NCBI RefSeq assembly: GCF_002813445.1
Contig: NZ_PHHD01000001.1
Coordinates: forward strand, 6,324,001-6,388,000
Reading direction: 5' to 3'
From: Pseudomonas tolaasii NCPPB 2192
GTDB lineage: Bacteria; Pseudomonadota; Gammaproteobacteria; Pseudomonadales; Pseudomonadaceae
Length of the DNA: 64,000 nt
In this document: positions 8,418 through 17,435 of the stretch, piece by piece
Position numbering within the stretch: the first letter of the stretch is position 1
Layout of the letters: each line of letters begins with the position of its first letter
Position numbers and translations under genes: made by a program
The notes under the pieces: generated by a model
What the model saw: only the letters and a program-made list of their open reading frames with translations
What the model was told of the DNA's origin: nothing
The model's database searches: none

Positions 8418-9822
8418 CAAGAAGGTCAAAATCCTCGCCACCCTGGGCCCGGCCACCGACGGCATCGATGACATCCGCGAGCTGGTGGAAGCCGGGGTAA
8501 ATATCTTTCGCCTCAACTTCAGCCATGGCGACCACGCCGATCACGCCCAGCGTTACCAGTGGATTCGCCAGGTGGAACGCCAGCTGAATTACCCGCTGGG
8601 CATCCTCATGGACCTGCAAGGGCCAAAGCTGCGCATCGGCAAGTTTGCCGAGGGCAAGGTGCAACTGGTGCGTGGTCAGGCGCTGCGCCTGGACCTGGAC
8701 CCGACGCCGGGCGACCACTGCCGGGTCAACCTGCCCCACCCGGAAATCATCGCGGCGCTGGAACCCGGCATGGACCTGCTGCTGGACGACGGCAAGCTGC
8801 GCCTGCGCGTGATCACCAAGCATGCCGACGCCATCGACACCACCGTGCTCAATGGCGGCGAATTGTCTGACCGCAAAGGCGTAAACGTCCCGCAAGCCTT
8901 GCTGGAACTCAGCCCATTGACTGCCAAGGACCGGCGCGACCTGAGCTTTGGCCTGGAGTTGGGCGTGGACTGGGTGGCGCTGTCATTCGTGCAACGCCCG
9001 GAAGACATCCGCGAAGCCCGCGAGCTGATCGGCGACAAGGCCTTTTTGATGGCCAAGATCGAAAAGCCTTCGGCCGTGCAACGCCTGCAGGAAATCGCCG
9101 AGCTGAGCGACGCAATCATGGTGGCCAGAGGCGACCTGGGTGTGGAAGTGCCCGCCGAAAGCGTGCCGCAGATTCAGAAAGACATCATCAGCACCTGCCG
9201 CCAGTTGGGCAAACCGGTGGTGGTGGCCACACAGATGCTCGAATCCATGCGCTTCTCGCCGGCGCCCACTCGCGCAGAAGTCACGGATGTGGCCAACGCG
9301 GTCGCCGAAGGCGCGGACGCGGTAATGCTCTCCGCCGAAACCGCTTCGGGCGAGTACCCGCTGGAAGCCGTGCAGATGATGAGCAAGATCATCCGCCAAG
9401 TGGAAAACGGCCCGGATTACCAGACTCAGCTGGATGTGAGCCGACCTAAAGCCGATGCCACGGTGTCGGACGCCATCAGCTGCGCGATTCGCCGCATCAG
9501 CAGCATTTTGCCGGTGGCGGTGCTGGTGAACTACAGCGAGTCCGGCAGCTCCAGCCTGCGCGCGGCGCGGGAACGGCCGGTGGCGCCGATCCTCAACCTC
9601 ACGCCTAACCTGTCCACCGCCAGGCGCTTGAGCGTGGCGTGGGGTGTGCATTCGGTGGTCAATGACCGGCTGCGGCAAGTGGATGAGGTGTGCTCCACGG
9701 CGCTGGAGATTGCCCAGGCCCAGGGCATGGCGCAGCGCGGGGATACGTTGGTGATTACGGCGGGGGTGCCGTTTGGGCAGCCGGGGTCCACCAACTCGCT
9801 GCGCATCGAGACGTTGATTTAG
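8407..9822 (+). CDS. pyk: Pyruvate kinase
   Basis: Transfers phosphate from phosphoenolpyruvate to ADP, finishing the glyoxylate-to-pyruvate route encoded by this operon (enolase is supplied from elsewhere). The 471 residues show the N-terminal KVKILATLGPATDGIDDI and FRLNFSHGDHADHA, metal-site MAKIEKPSAVQRL and IMVARGDLGVEVPAE, the PVVVATQMLESM segment, and a C-terminal allosteric domain. The start codon sits inside the end of ttuD. Pseudomonads carry more than one pyruvate kinase; this is the copy tied to glyoxylate use. Confidence 0.94.
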   Translation: MTPDKKVKILATLGPATDGIDDIRELVEAGVNIFRLNFSHGDHADHAQRYQWIRQVERQLNYPLGILMDLQGPKLRIGKFAEGKVQLVRGQALRLDLDPTPGDHCRVNLPHPEIIAALEPGMDLLLDDGKLRLRVITKHADAIDTTVLNGGELSDRKGVNVPQALLELSPLTAKDRRDLSFGLELGVDWVALSFVQRPEDIREARELIGDKAFLMAKIEKPSAVQRLQEIAELSDAIMVARGDLGVEVPAESVPQIQKDIISTCRQLGKPVVVATQMLESMRFSPAPTRAEVTDVANAVAEGADAVMLSAETASGEYPLEAVQMMSKIIRQVENGPDYQTQLDVSRPKADATVSDAISCAIRRISSILPVAVLVNYSESGSSSLRAARERPVAPILNLTPNLSTARRLSVAWGVHSVVNDRLRQVDEVCSTALEIAQAQGMAQRGDTLVITAGVPFGQPGSTNSLRIETLI

Positions 9823-9838
9823 CGCCTGTTCGGGCCTC

Positions 9839-9912
9839 ATCGCGGGCAAGCCCGCTCCCACATTTGACTGTGTTCACAATTCAAAGTGTGGGAGCTGGCT
9901 TGCCTGCGATAA
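9839..9912. repeat. Inverted REP pair
   Basis: ATCGCGGGCAAGCCCGCTCCCAC facing GTGGGAGCTGGCTTGCCTGCGAT around a short AT-rich centre, directly after pyk, where it may also act in transcript ending or stability. Confidence 0.85.
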
Positions 9913-9941
9913 GGGCAACGCGGTGTCACTGACTAACCACC

Positions 9942-10814
9942 ATGCAAAATCAAACCTGCCCCGACTGGGCCGAAGCCCTGCTCAACGGCTTCAGCCAGAT
10001 ATTCCTCCAACGCCAGCCGCTGTGTGGCCTGCTGTGCCTGCTGGCCATCCTGATCGGCGCCCCGGCCCTGCTCGGCGGCGCGCTGCTCGGTGGCGTCGCC
10101 GGTTTGCTTACCGCCCAGCGCCGGGGTTATCCCAAGGCCGAGCGCCAGGCCGGGCTTTATAGCTATAACGGTGTACTGCTGGGTTTGTTGATAAGCCAGC
10201 ACTTCGCCTGGTCGGCGCTATTGCCGCCGCTGATCCTGGCGTGCGGCGGCTTGAGTGCGATCCTCACGCGCCAATGGCTGAAACACGCCAGTCAGCCCGA
10301 CGATTTACCTGCCTACACCGCGCCTTTTGTCGGCCTCGGCTGGTTGCTGATGGGCACGGTACCCGAGAGCACCTTTGCCCTGACTGAACCCGATACGCTG
10401 TCCGTGCTCGTTGCACCTTTTACCGGCCTTGCGCAGATCATGCTGCTGGACCAGCCGGTGGCGGGCGCTTTGATTGCGCTGGGCCTGTCGATCGCCAACC
10501 GTCGCGCCGCCTTATGGGCGTTGACCGGCGCCAGCGCGGGCGTGCTGATTGCGCTGCTGCTGGACGAACCCGACAGCGCCCTGCTCGGCCTGCACAGCTA
10601 CAACCCGGCACTCGCCGCATTGGCGTTGAGCCAGTCACGCCGCCAACCCTGGCTGCCGCTGCTCGGCCTCTTGTTGGCGATCATGCTCACCCCCGGTTTT
10701 GCTGCCCTGCACCTACCTGCGCTGACCGCGCCGTTCATCCTCGCCTGCTGGCTGGTACGCGCCAGCGGGCGGATGTTCAAAGCCCGCGTGGACAGCCCGT
10801 TCGAATCCCCCTAG
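9942..10814 (+). CDS. Urea-transporter-family membrane protein
   Basis: Hydrophobic 290-residue protein that fits the UT family of urea channels, which move urea (or related small solutes) passively through the inner membrane. Two similar halves can be seen: the first contains LLGGALLGGVAGLLTAQ and GLYSYNGVLLGLLIS, the second LLGLHSYNPALAALALSQ; the N-rich YSYNG / HSYNPA pair matches the duplicated signature of the family. About ten membrane segments. It follows the pyk operon after an REP pair and precedes a K+ channel gene by 31 nt. Substrate is inferred; no urease genes are in the window. Confidence 0.75.
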   Translation: MQNQTCPDWAEALLNGFSQIFLQRQPLCGLLCLLAILIGAPALLGGALLGGVAGLLTAQRRGYPKAERQAGLYSYNGVLLGLLISQHFAWSALLPPLILACGGLSAILTRQWLKHASQPDDLPAYTAPFVGLGWLLMGTVPESTFALTEPDTLSVLVAPFTGLAQIMLLDQPVAGALIALGLSIANRRAALWALTGASAGVLIALLLDEPDSALLGLHSYNPALAALALSQSRRQPWLPLLGLLLAIMLTPGFAALHLPALTAPFILACWLVRASGRMFKARVDSPFESP

Positions 10815-10845
10815 GCTTGCCCGATATTCGATTCAGGCGGGCTTT

Positions 10846-11670
10846 ATGGACAGCAATAACGACTGGCGTCAGCGGCTCTATGTCATGGTTTTTCAGAGTG
10901 ACACCGTCGCCGGGCGGCGCTTTGACGGCATCCTGCTGCTGATCATCCTCGCCAGCCTTGTGATCGTGATGTTCGACAGCATCGACCAGATTCACCAGAA
11001 CTATGCCGATGTACTGGCCTATATCGAGTGGGGCTTCACGCTCATCTTTCTGATCGAATACGGGTTGCGGCTGTATTGCTCGCCCAAACCGTTGCGCTAC
11101 GCCTTCAGCTTTTATGGGTTGGTGGACTTGCTCGCCATCGTGCCGGGCATTCTTGCGCTGTATTACAGCGACGCGCAGTACCTGCTGATTATTCGCATCA
11201 TCCGCATGCTGCGGATTTTCCGCGTGCTCAAGCTCAGCCCCTACCTCAAGCAAGCCAATTACCTGATGGCCGCGTTGCGCGGCAGCAAACAGAAGATCGT
11301 GGTGTTTCTGGTCAGCGTGTGCACGCTGGTCACGGTGTTCGGCACCTTGATGTACGTGATCGAAGGCCCGGAACACGGTTTTACCAGCATTCCCAAGGGC
11401 ATCTATTGGGCCATCGTGACCCTGACCACCGTGGGCTTCGGCGATATCGTGCCGAAGACGCCGCTGGGCCAGGTGATTTCGTCGCTGGTGATGATCACCG
11501 GTTACTCGATCATCGCCGTGCCCACCGGGATTTTCACCGCCGAACTGGCGACGGCCATGCGCGGTGAACAGCTGCACCACGACTGCCCGGTGTGCAAAAA
11601 AGACAGCCATGAGCCCAACGCGGCGTTTTGCTCGCGTTGCGGCAGCAACCTTTTTCGTAAACTGGAATAA
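10846..11670 (+). CDS. Voltage-gated potassium channel (ion_trans) with C-terminal zinc ribbon
   Basis: Six-helix K+ channel of 274 residues. S4 carries regularly spaced arginines (IIRIIRMLRIFRVLKLSPYL, about 121-140), and the pore loop reads TLTTVGFGDIVPKTPLGQ (about 193-210) with the selectivity filter TVGFGD. After S6 comes a short tail with two CxxC pairs, CPVCKK and CSRCGSN, which looks like a small zinc ribbon. Starts 31 nt after the urea-transporter-like gene and could share its transcript. The channel type is certain; gating and role are not. Confidence 0.9.
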   Translation: MDSNNDWRQRLYVMVFQSDTVAGRRFDGILLLIILASLVIVMFDSIDQIHQNYADVLAYIEWGFTLIFLIEYGLRLYCSPKPLRYAFSFYGLVDLLAIVPGILALYYSDAQYLLIIRIIRMLRIFRVLKLSPYLKQANYLMAALRGSKQKIVVFLVSVCTLVTVFGTLMYVIEGPEHGFTSIPKGIYWAIVTLTTVGFGDIVPKTPLGQVISSLVMITGYSIIAVPTGIFTAELATAMRGEQLHHDCPVCKKDSHEPNAAFCSRCGSNLFRKLE

Positions 11671-11689
11671 GTACAGAGCGTTTTAATCT

Positions 11690-11718
11690 TTAAACGTCTA
11701 TGCACCGCCCGTTATAGT
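11690..11718 (+). promoter_or_regulatory. Possible sigma70 promoter before the sulfate-binding protein gene
   Basis: TTAAAC (11690-11695), 17 bp, TATAGT (11713-11718), about 60 bp before the start codon. The -10 is good, the -35 weak. Confidence 0.35.
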
Positions 11719-11775
11719 CGATGGCAAATTGCCCCCACTCAACCGACCACCTTCTCGAACAACAAGGAATGAGCA

Positions 11776-12780
11776 GTGAAAAAACTCGTTAGCGCCTCTC
11801 TCCTGGCCGCCGGCCTTGCCCTGGCGGGCGCCGTTCAGGCTGCCCCCGTCACACTTCTCAACGTCTCCTACGACGTGATGCGCGACTTCTACAAGGACTA
11901 CAACGCGGCCTTCCAGAAGCACTGGGAAGCCGAACACCCGAACGACAAGCTGACCCTGCAGATGTCTTTCGGCGGCTCCAGCAAACAAGCACGCTCGGTG
12001 ATCGACGGCCTGCCGGCTGACGTGATCACCATGAACATGGCCACCGACATCAACGCCCTGGCGGACAACGGCAAACTGGTGCCGGACAACTGGGTCACCC
12101 GTCTGCCGAACAACAGCGCGCCGTTCACCTCGGCCACGGTGTTTATCGTGCGCAAAGGTAACCCCAAGGCCCTGAAAGACTGGCCCGACCTGCTCAAGGA
12201 CGGCGTGCAAGTGATCGTGCCCAACCCGAAAACCTCGGGTAACGGCCGCTACACCTACCTGTCGGCCTGGGGTTATGTGTTGAAGAACGGTGGCGACGAA
12301 GACAAGGCGAAGAAATTCGTCGGCGAGCTGTTCAAACACGCTCCCGTGCTGGACACCGGCGGCCGTGCCGCCACCACCACGTTCATGACCAACCAGATCG
12401 GCGACGTGCTGGTGACCTTTGAAAACGAAGCCGAAATGATCGCCCGTGAATTCGGCCGCGATCAGTTTGAAGTGATCTACCCAAGCGTCTCGGCTGAAGC
12501 TGAGCCGCCGGTGTCGGTGGTGGACAAGGTGGTCGAGAAGAAAGGCACCCGCGTGGCGGCCGAAGACTACCTGAAGTACCTGTGGTCGCCGGAAGGCCAG
12601 GAAATTGCTGCCAATAACTACCTGCGCCCGCGTGACCCGGCGGTGCTGGCCAAGTACACCGACCGTTTCCCGAAAGTCGACTTCCTGTCGGTGGAGAAGA
12701 CCTTTGGTGACTGGCGTACCGTGCAGAAAACCCACTTCAATGATGGCGGCGTGTTTGACCAGATCTACAACGGTCAATAA
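11776..12780 (+). CDS. Sulfate/thiosulfate ABC transporter periplasmic binding protein
   Basis: Exported solute-binding protein of 334 residues with signal peptide MKKLVSASLLAAGLALAGA and cleavage near VQA-AP. The mature part reads VTLLNVSYDVMRDFYKDYN, SFGGSSKQARSVIDGLPADV and NPKTSGNGRYTYLSAWGY, all hallmarks of the Sbp/CysP family that feeds CysTWA. A GTG start at 11776 has AAGGAA 6 nt upstream. No permease or ATPase genes follow, so it would serve a transporter encoded elsewhere. Sbp versus CysP cannot be decided from the sequence alone; in P. aeruginosa the gene next to this cluster is called cysP (from memory). Confidence 0.9.
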   Translation: MKKLVSASLLAAGLALAGAVQAAPVTLLNVSYDVMRDFYKDYNAAFQKHWEAEHPNDKLTLQMSFGGSSKQARSVIDGLPADVITMNMATDINALADNGKLVPDNWVTRLPNNSAPFTSATVFIVRKGNPKALKDWPDLLKDGVQVIVPNPKTSGNGRYTYLSAWGYVLKNGGDEDKAKKFVGELFKHAPVLDTGGRAATTTFMTNQIGDVLVTFENEAEMIAREFGRDQFEVIYPSVSAEAEPPVSVVDKVVEKKGTRVAAEDYLKYLWSPEGQEIAANNYLRPRDPAVLAKYTDRFPKVDFLSVEKTFGDWRTVQKTHFNDGGVFDQIYNGQ

Positions 12781-12787
12781 CTGAAGC

Positions 12788-12893
12788 TGTGGGAGCTGGC
12801 TTGCCTGCGATAGCGGTGTATCAGAAGCAAATCCGCCAACTGATGTACCGCTATCGCAGGCAAGCCAGCTCCCACACAAGCCAGCTCCCACAT
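12788..12893. repeat. Inverted REP pair plus an extra partial REP
   Basis: GTGGGAGCTGGCTTGCCTGCGATAGCGG faces CCGCTATCGCAGGCAAGCCAGCTCCCAC, followed by one more partial copy (AAGCCAGCTCCCACA). Lies between convergent genes. Confidence 0.85.
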
Positions 12894-12912
12894 CTGGCTT
12901 TGCGTTCAGCCG

Positions 12913-13527
12913 TTACATCGGCGGTGTCACGCCATCCTTGCCCGCCGAGATGGCCTGAGCCGTCACCGTCCCATCCGCGTCCTGCGCCGCAAACAACACC
13001 ACCTTCGTCCCGACCTTGAGCAAGCTGCGGTCGCCCGGCTCCAGATTGACGATCGGCACGTCATCCGGCACGACGATTTTCTGTTCGCCGCCCTTGTATT
13101 TGACGGTCAAGGTGCGCCCGTTGCTGACCACCAGGTCGCCGACGGTGCCGTTGGTCATGCTGCTGCCTTCTTTCAAGTCAAACGCGCGGTGCCCGTCGCC
13201 CGTGCCGGCCATGGCCGGGGGGAATACGTGAACTTCCAGCGCAGTCAGCGTGCCGTCGGCATTGGGCATGGCGGCGGAGCCGATGTAGCTGCCCGGTTTG
13301 ATTTCATCGATTTTGGCCAGGGTGACGGCACGTACCTGGGTGTCTTTGGTCAGGTGCACGGTGACGTCTTCGCCACTGTTGACCTTGACGTGAATCGCGT
13401 CGCCGTCGACCGCCGTGATGGCGCCACGCACGCCCACACGCGGGGCTTCGGCGGCGTTGGCCAGGCCAATCGCCATGGCGGCGGCGAGGGTTGAGGCCAG
13501 GAGCATCTTGTTCAGCGTGATTTTCAT
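12913..13527 (-). CDS. Exported DUF5666-like protein of unknown function
   Basis: 204-residue periplasmic protein: signal peptide MKITLNKMLLASTLAAAM with cleavage after ANAAEA, then two small beta-rich repeats of the kind found in DUF5666 (GAITAVDGDAIHVKVNSG and VGDLVVSNGRTLTVKYKGG). These look like OB-fold modules that bind small ligands or nucleic acids in relatives, but no function can be stated. I start at the ATG at 13527; the longer frame to 13605 lacks a signal peptide at its start. It is convergent with the sulfate-binding gene and divergent from the MFS gene. Confidence 0.75.
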   Translation of the reverse strand: MKITLNKMLLASTLAAAMAIGLANAAEAPRVGVRGAITAVDGDAIHVKVNSGEDVTVHLTKDTQVRAVTLAKIDEIKPGSYIGSAAMPNADGTLTALEVHVFPPAMAGTGDGHRAFDLKEGSSMTNGTVGDLVVSNGRTLTVKYKGGEQKIVVPDDVPIVNLEPGDRSLLKVGTKVVLFAAQDADGTVTAQAISAGKDGVTPPM

Positions 13528-13705
13528 GAAGGTGGATTTCCTGTTTCGGCAGTTGTGACTGAATGTATCATTGCCGTTCGACCCGAAAGTTAACGTTTCA
13601 GTCATTAATTTGCGGCATGAGTGATATCACTGTCAGCGCTCTACCCCGGCCACCGCGTTGTCTTTACTCTGCCACGCCCTCTTCCTTCGCTTTAACGAGA
13701 ACGCC

Positions 13706-14902
13706 ATGAACGCTACCCCTGCTGCTGCGAGCACCATGACCCGAGGCATGGTGATGTTGTTTGCGTTCTGTTGCGGCGCCATTGTGGCCAACATCTACTA
13801 CGCCCAGCCGATCATCGACCTGATCGCGCCGGACATCGGCCTCACACCCGCGCTGGCCAGCCTGATCGTGTCGCTGACCCAGATCGGTTATGCCCTGGGC
13901 CTGTTTTTCCTGGTGCCGTTGGGCGACCTGCTGGAAAACCGCAAGCTGATGATCACCACCACCGTGGTCGCCATTGCGAGCTTGCTGGGTGCGGCGTTCA
14001 CCCAGCAACCGAACCTGTTTCTGCTGGTGTCGCTGTTGATCGGTTTCAGTTCCGTATCTGTACAAATTCTGATCCCGCTGGCCGCTCACCTCGCACCCGC
14101 CGAGTCCCGTGGCCGAGTGGTGGGCAGCATCATGGGCGGTTTGCTGCTGGGTATTCTGCTGGCACGGCCGGTGTCGAGCGTGGTGGCCGACCACTTCGGC
14201 TGGCGCGCCATGTTCATGGCGGCCGCCGCGCTGATGGCGTTTATCAGCGTGGTGTTGCTGGTCACCATCCCCAAGCGCCAGCCGAATCACAGCGCCAGCT
14301 ACGGTCAATTGCTGCGCTCTCTCGGGACCTTGCTGCGCAAGCAACCGGTACTGCGTCAGCGCGCGTTTTACCAGGGTTGCATGTTCGCCACCTTCAGCCT
14401 GTTCTGGACCGCCGCGCCGCTGGAGCTTGCGCGTAACCACGGCCTGAGCCAAAGCCAGATCGCATTGTTTGCGCTGGTAGGTGCCCTGGGTGCCATTGCC
14501 GCGCCCATCGCCGGCCGCCTCGCCGATGCAGGCCACACCCACCGCGCTTCGCTGCTGGCAATGCTGTTTGGCGCGTTGAGTTTCCTGCCGGCCCTGGTGC
14601 ACCCGCTGTACAGCGTGATCGGCCTGGCGGTGACCGGCGTGATCCTGGACTTCTGCGTGCAGATGAACATGGTCCTCGGCCAACGCGCCATCTACGCCCT
14701 CGACGCCAACAGCCGTAGCCGCCTGAACGCGCTGTACATGACCAGCATCTTCATCGGTGGCGCCTTCGGCTCGGCAATTGCCAGCAGCGTGTACGAACAC
14801 GGCGGCTGGCTGGGCGTGATGCTGGTGGGCAGCGCGTTCCCACTGGTGGCCTTGTTGCGCTTCCTGAGCGCTTCGCGCCAGGCCGCACCGGCGGTGGCCT
14901 AA
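13706..14902 (+). CDS. MFS transporter, drug/metabolite exporter type
   Basis: Twelve-helix major facilitator of 398 residues. The first helix region has FCCGAIVANIYYAQPIIDLI, followed by the MFS loop signature in the form GDLLENRKLM between helices 2 and 3 and the matching GRLADAGHTHRAS in the second half. IYYAQPI near the N terminus is common in DHA1-type carriers of the YnfM/arabinose-efflux-like group. Start taken at the ATG at 13706 (48 nt downstream of the longest open start), preceded by AACGAGAA. Substrate unknown. Confidence 0.85.
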   Translation: MNATPAAASTMTRGMVMLFAFCCGAIVANIYYAQPIIDLIAPDIGLTPALASLIVSLTQIGYALGLFFLVPLGDLLENRKLMITTTVVAIASLLGAAFTQQPNLFLLVSLLIGFSSVSVQILIPLAAHLAPAESRGRVVGSIMGGLLLGILLARPVSSVVADHFGWRAMFMAAAALMAFISVVLLVTIPKRQPNHSASYGQLLRSLGTLLRKQPVLRQRAFYQGCMFATFSLFWTAAPLELARNHGLSQSQIALFALVGALGAIAAPIAGRLADAGHTHRASLLAMLFGALSFLPALVHPLYSVIGLAVTGVILDFCVQMNMVLGQRAIYALDANSRSRLNALYMTSIFIGGAFGSAIASSVYEHGGWLGVMLVGSAFPLVALLRFLSASRQAAPAVA

Positions 14903-14910
14903 ACCTTTAC

Positions 14911-14965
14911 TTGTGGGAGCCAGCTCCCACACAAGGCAGATACAGGGCTAGCCAGCTCCCACATG
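14911..14965. repeat. Degenerate REP sequences
   Basis: Two partial REP copies (GTGGGAGCCAGCTCCCAC and AGCCAGCTCCCACAT) between the MFS gene and the end of the phn operon. The first is itself a tight hairpin that could help end transcription from both sides. Confidence 0.7.
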
Positions 14966-14977
14966 GGTTTGCGGGGT

Positions 14978-15727
14978 TTAGATGATTCGGCCGTCCCAGC
15001 CGACGGTCACATGCCTGGGCAGCTCGCGCCGATGCTGCAACAACCACGCATCCAGCGTATGCCCAATATGAGTCAGCACACCAAGTTCAGCCCCCACGTC
15101 CTCAATACTCTGCAACGCCAATGTCAGGTCATTGTGGTTGCGCGGCGCCTGCGGCTGCGGCGGCATGGAGCAGTCGAGCACCAGCACATCCACCGGTTCG
15201 CGCTTTAGCCAGGCAAGAGTTTCGGGCGGCAGGCCGACGGTGTCGGTGAGGTAGGCGATGCGCCGCCCTTCCCCTTCGAACCGGTAACCCAGGGTCAGTT
15301 TGGAATGCTGCAACGGCAACGCAGTGACGCTCAGTTCGCCGAACTGTCGCGTCTCGAATGCAGCAAACGGCTGGCTGAAATCCAGGATGCCGGGGTGTTT
15401 GTAGAGGTCGGACAAACCCTCCGGGTCCGCCGGGCCGTGCACCGGAATCACCAGCCCCTGGCCCCAGCGCAGGTGCAGCAGCCCCTGGGCGTGATCGGCG
15501 TGGTAATGGGTCTGGAAAATCCCGTTGAAGCTGCGCGGCGGGAAGCGTTCGGTGAGGTCAAGCAGGCCGCTGTCGATCAGCCAGCGTTGGTCACCGCATT
15601 CGATCAACGCGCTGCACGGGCGGCGGCGCAGGCCTTCGTCATGGCGGGCCAGCGTGCACGCCGGGCAGTCACAGCCGTACACCGGGACTTGCCGCGCGTC
15701 ACCGGTGCCAAGCAGGGTCAGGCGCAT
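14978..15727 (-). CDS. phnP: 5-phospho-alpha-D-ribosyl 1,2-cyclic phosphate phosphodiesterase
   Basis: Opens the cyclic ribose phosphate released by C-P lyase to ribose 1,5-bisphosphate. A 249-residue metallo-beta-lactamase-fold enzyme: LTLLGTGDARQVPVYGCDC at the N terminus, zinc ligands in QTHYHADHAQGL, and further histidines in PLQHSKLTLGYRFEG and LTHIGHTLDAW. CxC near residues 22-25 matches the extra structural zinc site of PhnP. Start chosen at the ATG at 15727 (MRLTLLG), overlapping phnN by 10 nt. Last gene of the phn operon. Confidence 0.93.
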   Translation of the reverse strand: MRLTLLGTGDARQVPVYGCDCPACTLARHDEGLRRRPCSALIECGDQRWLIDSGLLDLTERFPPRSFNGIFQTHYHADHAQGLLHLRWGQGLVIPVHGPADPEGLSDLYKHPGILDFSQPFAAFETRQFGELSVTALPLQHSKLTLGYRFEGEGRRIAYLTDTVGLPPETLAWLKREPVDVLVLDCSMPPQPQAPRNHNDLTLALQSIEDVGAELGVLTHIGHTLDAWLLQHRRELPRHVTVGWDGRII

Positions 15728-16290
15728 GCCGAGTGCCCGTGGTCCAGGCAGCACAGCAGGCGCTCGACGGTGTGTTCCAGTGGGCCGGAGTTGTCCAGCA
15801 CGAACAAGCCCGAACCATTGCCCGAGATCAGCTCGGCGGTGAACCGCGCATTGCGCGCCAGGCGCTCGTCGATATCCTCCAGCGACTCACGCCCGCGGGC
15901 AATCAGGCGCTGGCGCAGCACGGCCTGATCCACCGTCAGCAGCAACACCAGCGAGGTCGGATATCGCTCGCGGGTCTTCGCCAGGTGCGCGCGGGAGCCG
16001 TTGACCAGCACGTCCTCTCCCGCCGCCAGCCAGTCGTCGATCTCGCGCGGGATGCCGTAGGAGAGCCCATTGGCGTGCCAGCTGAGGGCAAACGCGCCCT
16101 CCGCTTGCAATACCGCGAACTGTTCCGGGCTCACCCCTTGCGCCGCCTCGCCCACGGCTTCCGCCGAGCGGGTGATGACGCGGCGCACAATCCGGCAACC
16201 GCGCTCGGCCAAGCGTGGGCGCGCAGCCTCCAGCAGGCTGTCCTTGCCCGAACCGGAGGGCCCGATGAGATAGATCAACCTGCCTGCCAT
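15718..16290 (-). CDS. phnN: Ribose 1,5-bisphosphate phosphokinase
   Basis: Makes PRPP from ribose 1,5-bisphosphate, returning the carbon skeleton to nucleotide metabolism. A 190-residue P-loop kinase related to guanylate kinase: MAGRLIYLIGPSGSGKDSLL carries the Walker A motif at 10-17. The ATG at 16290 overlaps the phnM stop by one base (TGATG), so translation is probably coupled; a TTG one codon earlier is less likely. Confidence 0.92.
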   Translation of the reverse strand: MAGRLIYLIGPSGSGKDSLLEAARPRLAERGCRIVRRVITRSAEAVGEAAQGVSPEQFAVLQAEGAFALSWHANGLSYGIPREIDDWLAAGEDVLVNGSRAHLAKTRERYPTSLVLLLTVDQAVLRQRLIARGRESLEDIDERLARNARFTAELISGNGSGLFVLDNSGPLEHTVERLLCCLDHGHSACA

Positions 16291-17435
16291 CAAAACACCC
16301 TCTTCGCCTGTCGCCAGACTTGTTGCACCACAGGAAGCCCTTCGCGGCTGCGCGCCTGTACCAGGTCCGCACGCAGGCCAACGGCAATTTCACCGCGATC
16401 ATGCAGGCCCGCCGCTTGCGCCGGCGCCAGGCTGATCATCTTGACCGCCCGCGACAGATCGCCGCCGTCCTGCTGGTCAGCCAGCACAAAGGCGGCCTGC
16501 AACAGGCTGGCCGGGTAATAGTCGCTGGAAAGTATATCCAGCAATCCGTCGGCGGCCAGGCCGGCGGCGGCCACATTACCCGAGTGCGACCCGCCACGCA
16601 CCACGTTCGGCGCGCCCATCAGCACTTTCATGCCCAGCGCCTGGCAGCCCCGCGCCGCTTCCATTGTGGTGGGAAATTCGGCGATGGTCATGCCGTAGCG
16701 TGCCGACTCTTCCACGTGCGCCAGCGTCGCGTCGTCATGGCTGGCCACCGACAACCCGCGCCCCAGGCAATGCTCGACGATGGCCGCGCGGTAACGGTCG
16801 CTGTACTCCCGGGAATTGGCCATTTGCAGCACGATAAACGCGTCCATGGTCTCGTCGTTCAAGTGGTACTTGCCCATGTAGTACTCACGGTACTTGGACT
16901 CGAGCACAAACTGGCGCTGACCCGGCGAGTGGTCCATCACCGAGACCAGGCGCACCAACGGGTTTTCCACCAGGTCGCGGAACACGCTGAGGGTGTCGGG
17001 GTGGCACAGCTCGCAACGCAGGTGCAGGTGGTGCTCGGCGCGGGTCAGGCCGGCGTCTTCTGCCGAAGCGATGGCATCGAGCATCGCCGGCAGTTTCTTC
17101 ATGCGGTTGCCCTTGGGGTTCACGTCGCCGATGGACACGGCGTCGAACACCGTGGTGATGCCCGCCGCGATGATCTGCGAATCGTGGCTGAGCACCGCCG
17201 AAATCGACGGCCAGTCCACGCCGGGGCGCGGGGTCATGTGTTTTTCCAGGTTGTCGGTGTGCAGCTCCACCAGCCCCGGCAACAGGAAATCACCCTCCAG
17301 GTTCTGCGCCTGGGGCAACTGGCTGCGGCCTTCGGCGAGGTCGACGATCTTGCCGCCACGCAGCACCACCGAGCCCAGAAACATGCGATCAGCCGTGACG
17401 ATCCGGGCATTACTGAGGATGTGTTCAGCGGGCAT
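16290..17435 (-). CDS. phnM: Alpha-D-ribose 1-methylphosphonate 5-triphosphate diphosphatase
   Basis: Removes pyrophosphate from the phosphonate-ribose triphosphate intermediate before C-P cleavage. Amidohydrolase-fold enzyme of 381 residues: metal-binding LVELHTDNLEKHMTPRPGV, SVMDHSPGQRQF, ASHDDATLAHVEE. The ATG at 17435 is preceded by AGAGGAA at 7 nt, inside the end of phnL (11-nt overlap), which fits the known E. coli N terminus better than the start 21 nt upstream. Confidence 0.94.
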   Translation of the reverse strand: MPAEHILSNARIVTADRMFLGSVVLRGGKIVDLAEGRSQLPQAQNLEGDFLLPGLVELHTDNLEKHMTPRPGVDWPSISAVLSHDSQIIAAGITTVFDAVSIGDVNPKGNRMKKLPAMLDAIASAEDAGLTRAEHHLHLRCELCHPDTLSVFRDLVENPLVRLVSVMDHSPGQRQFVLESKYREYYMGKYHLNDETMDAFIVLQMANSREYSDRYRAAIVEHCLGRGLSVASHDDATLAHVEESARYGMTIAEFPTTMEAARGCQALGMKVLMGAPNVVRGGSHSGNVAAAGLAADGLLDILSSDYYPASLLQAAFVLADQQDGGDLSRAVKMISLAPAQAAGLHDRGEIAVGLRADLVQARSREGLPVVQQVWRQAKRVF

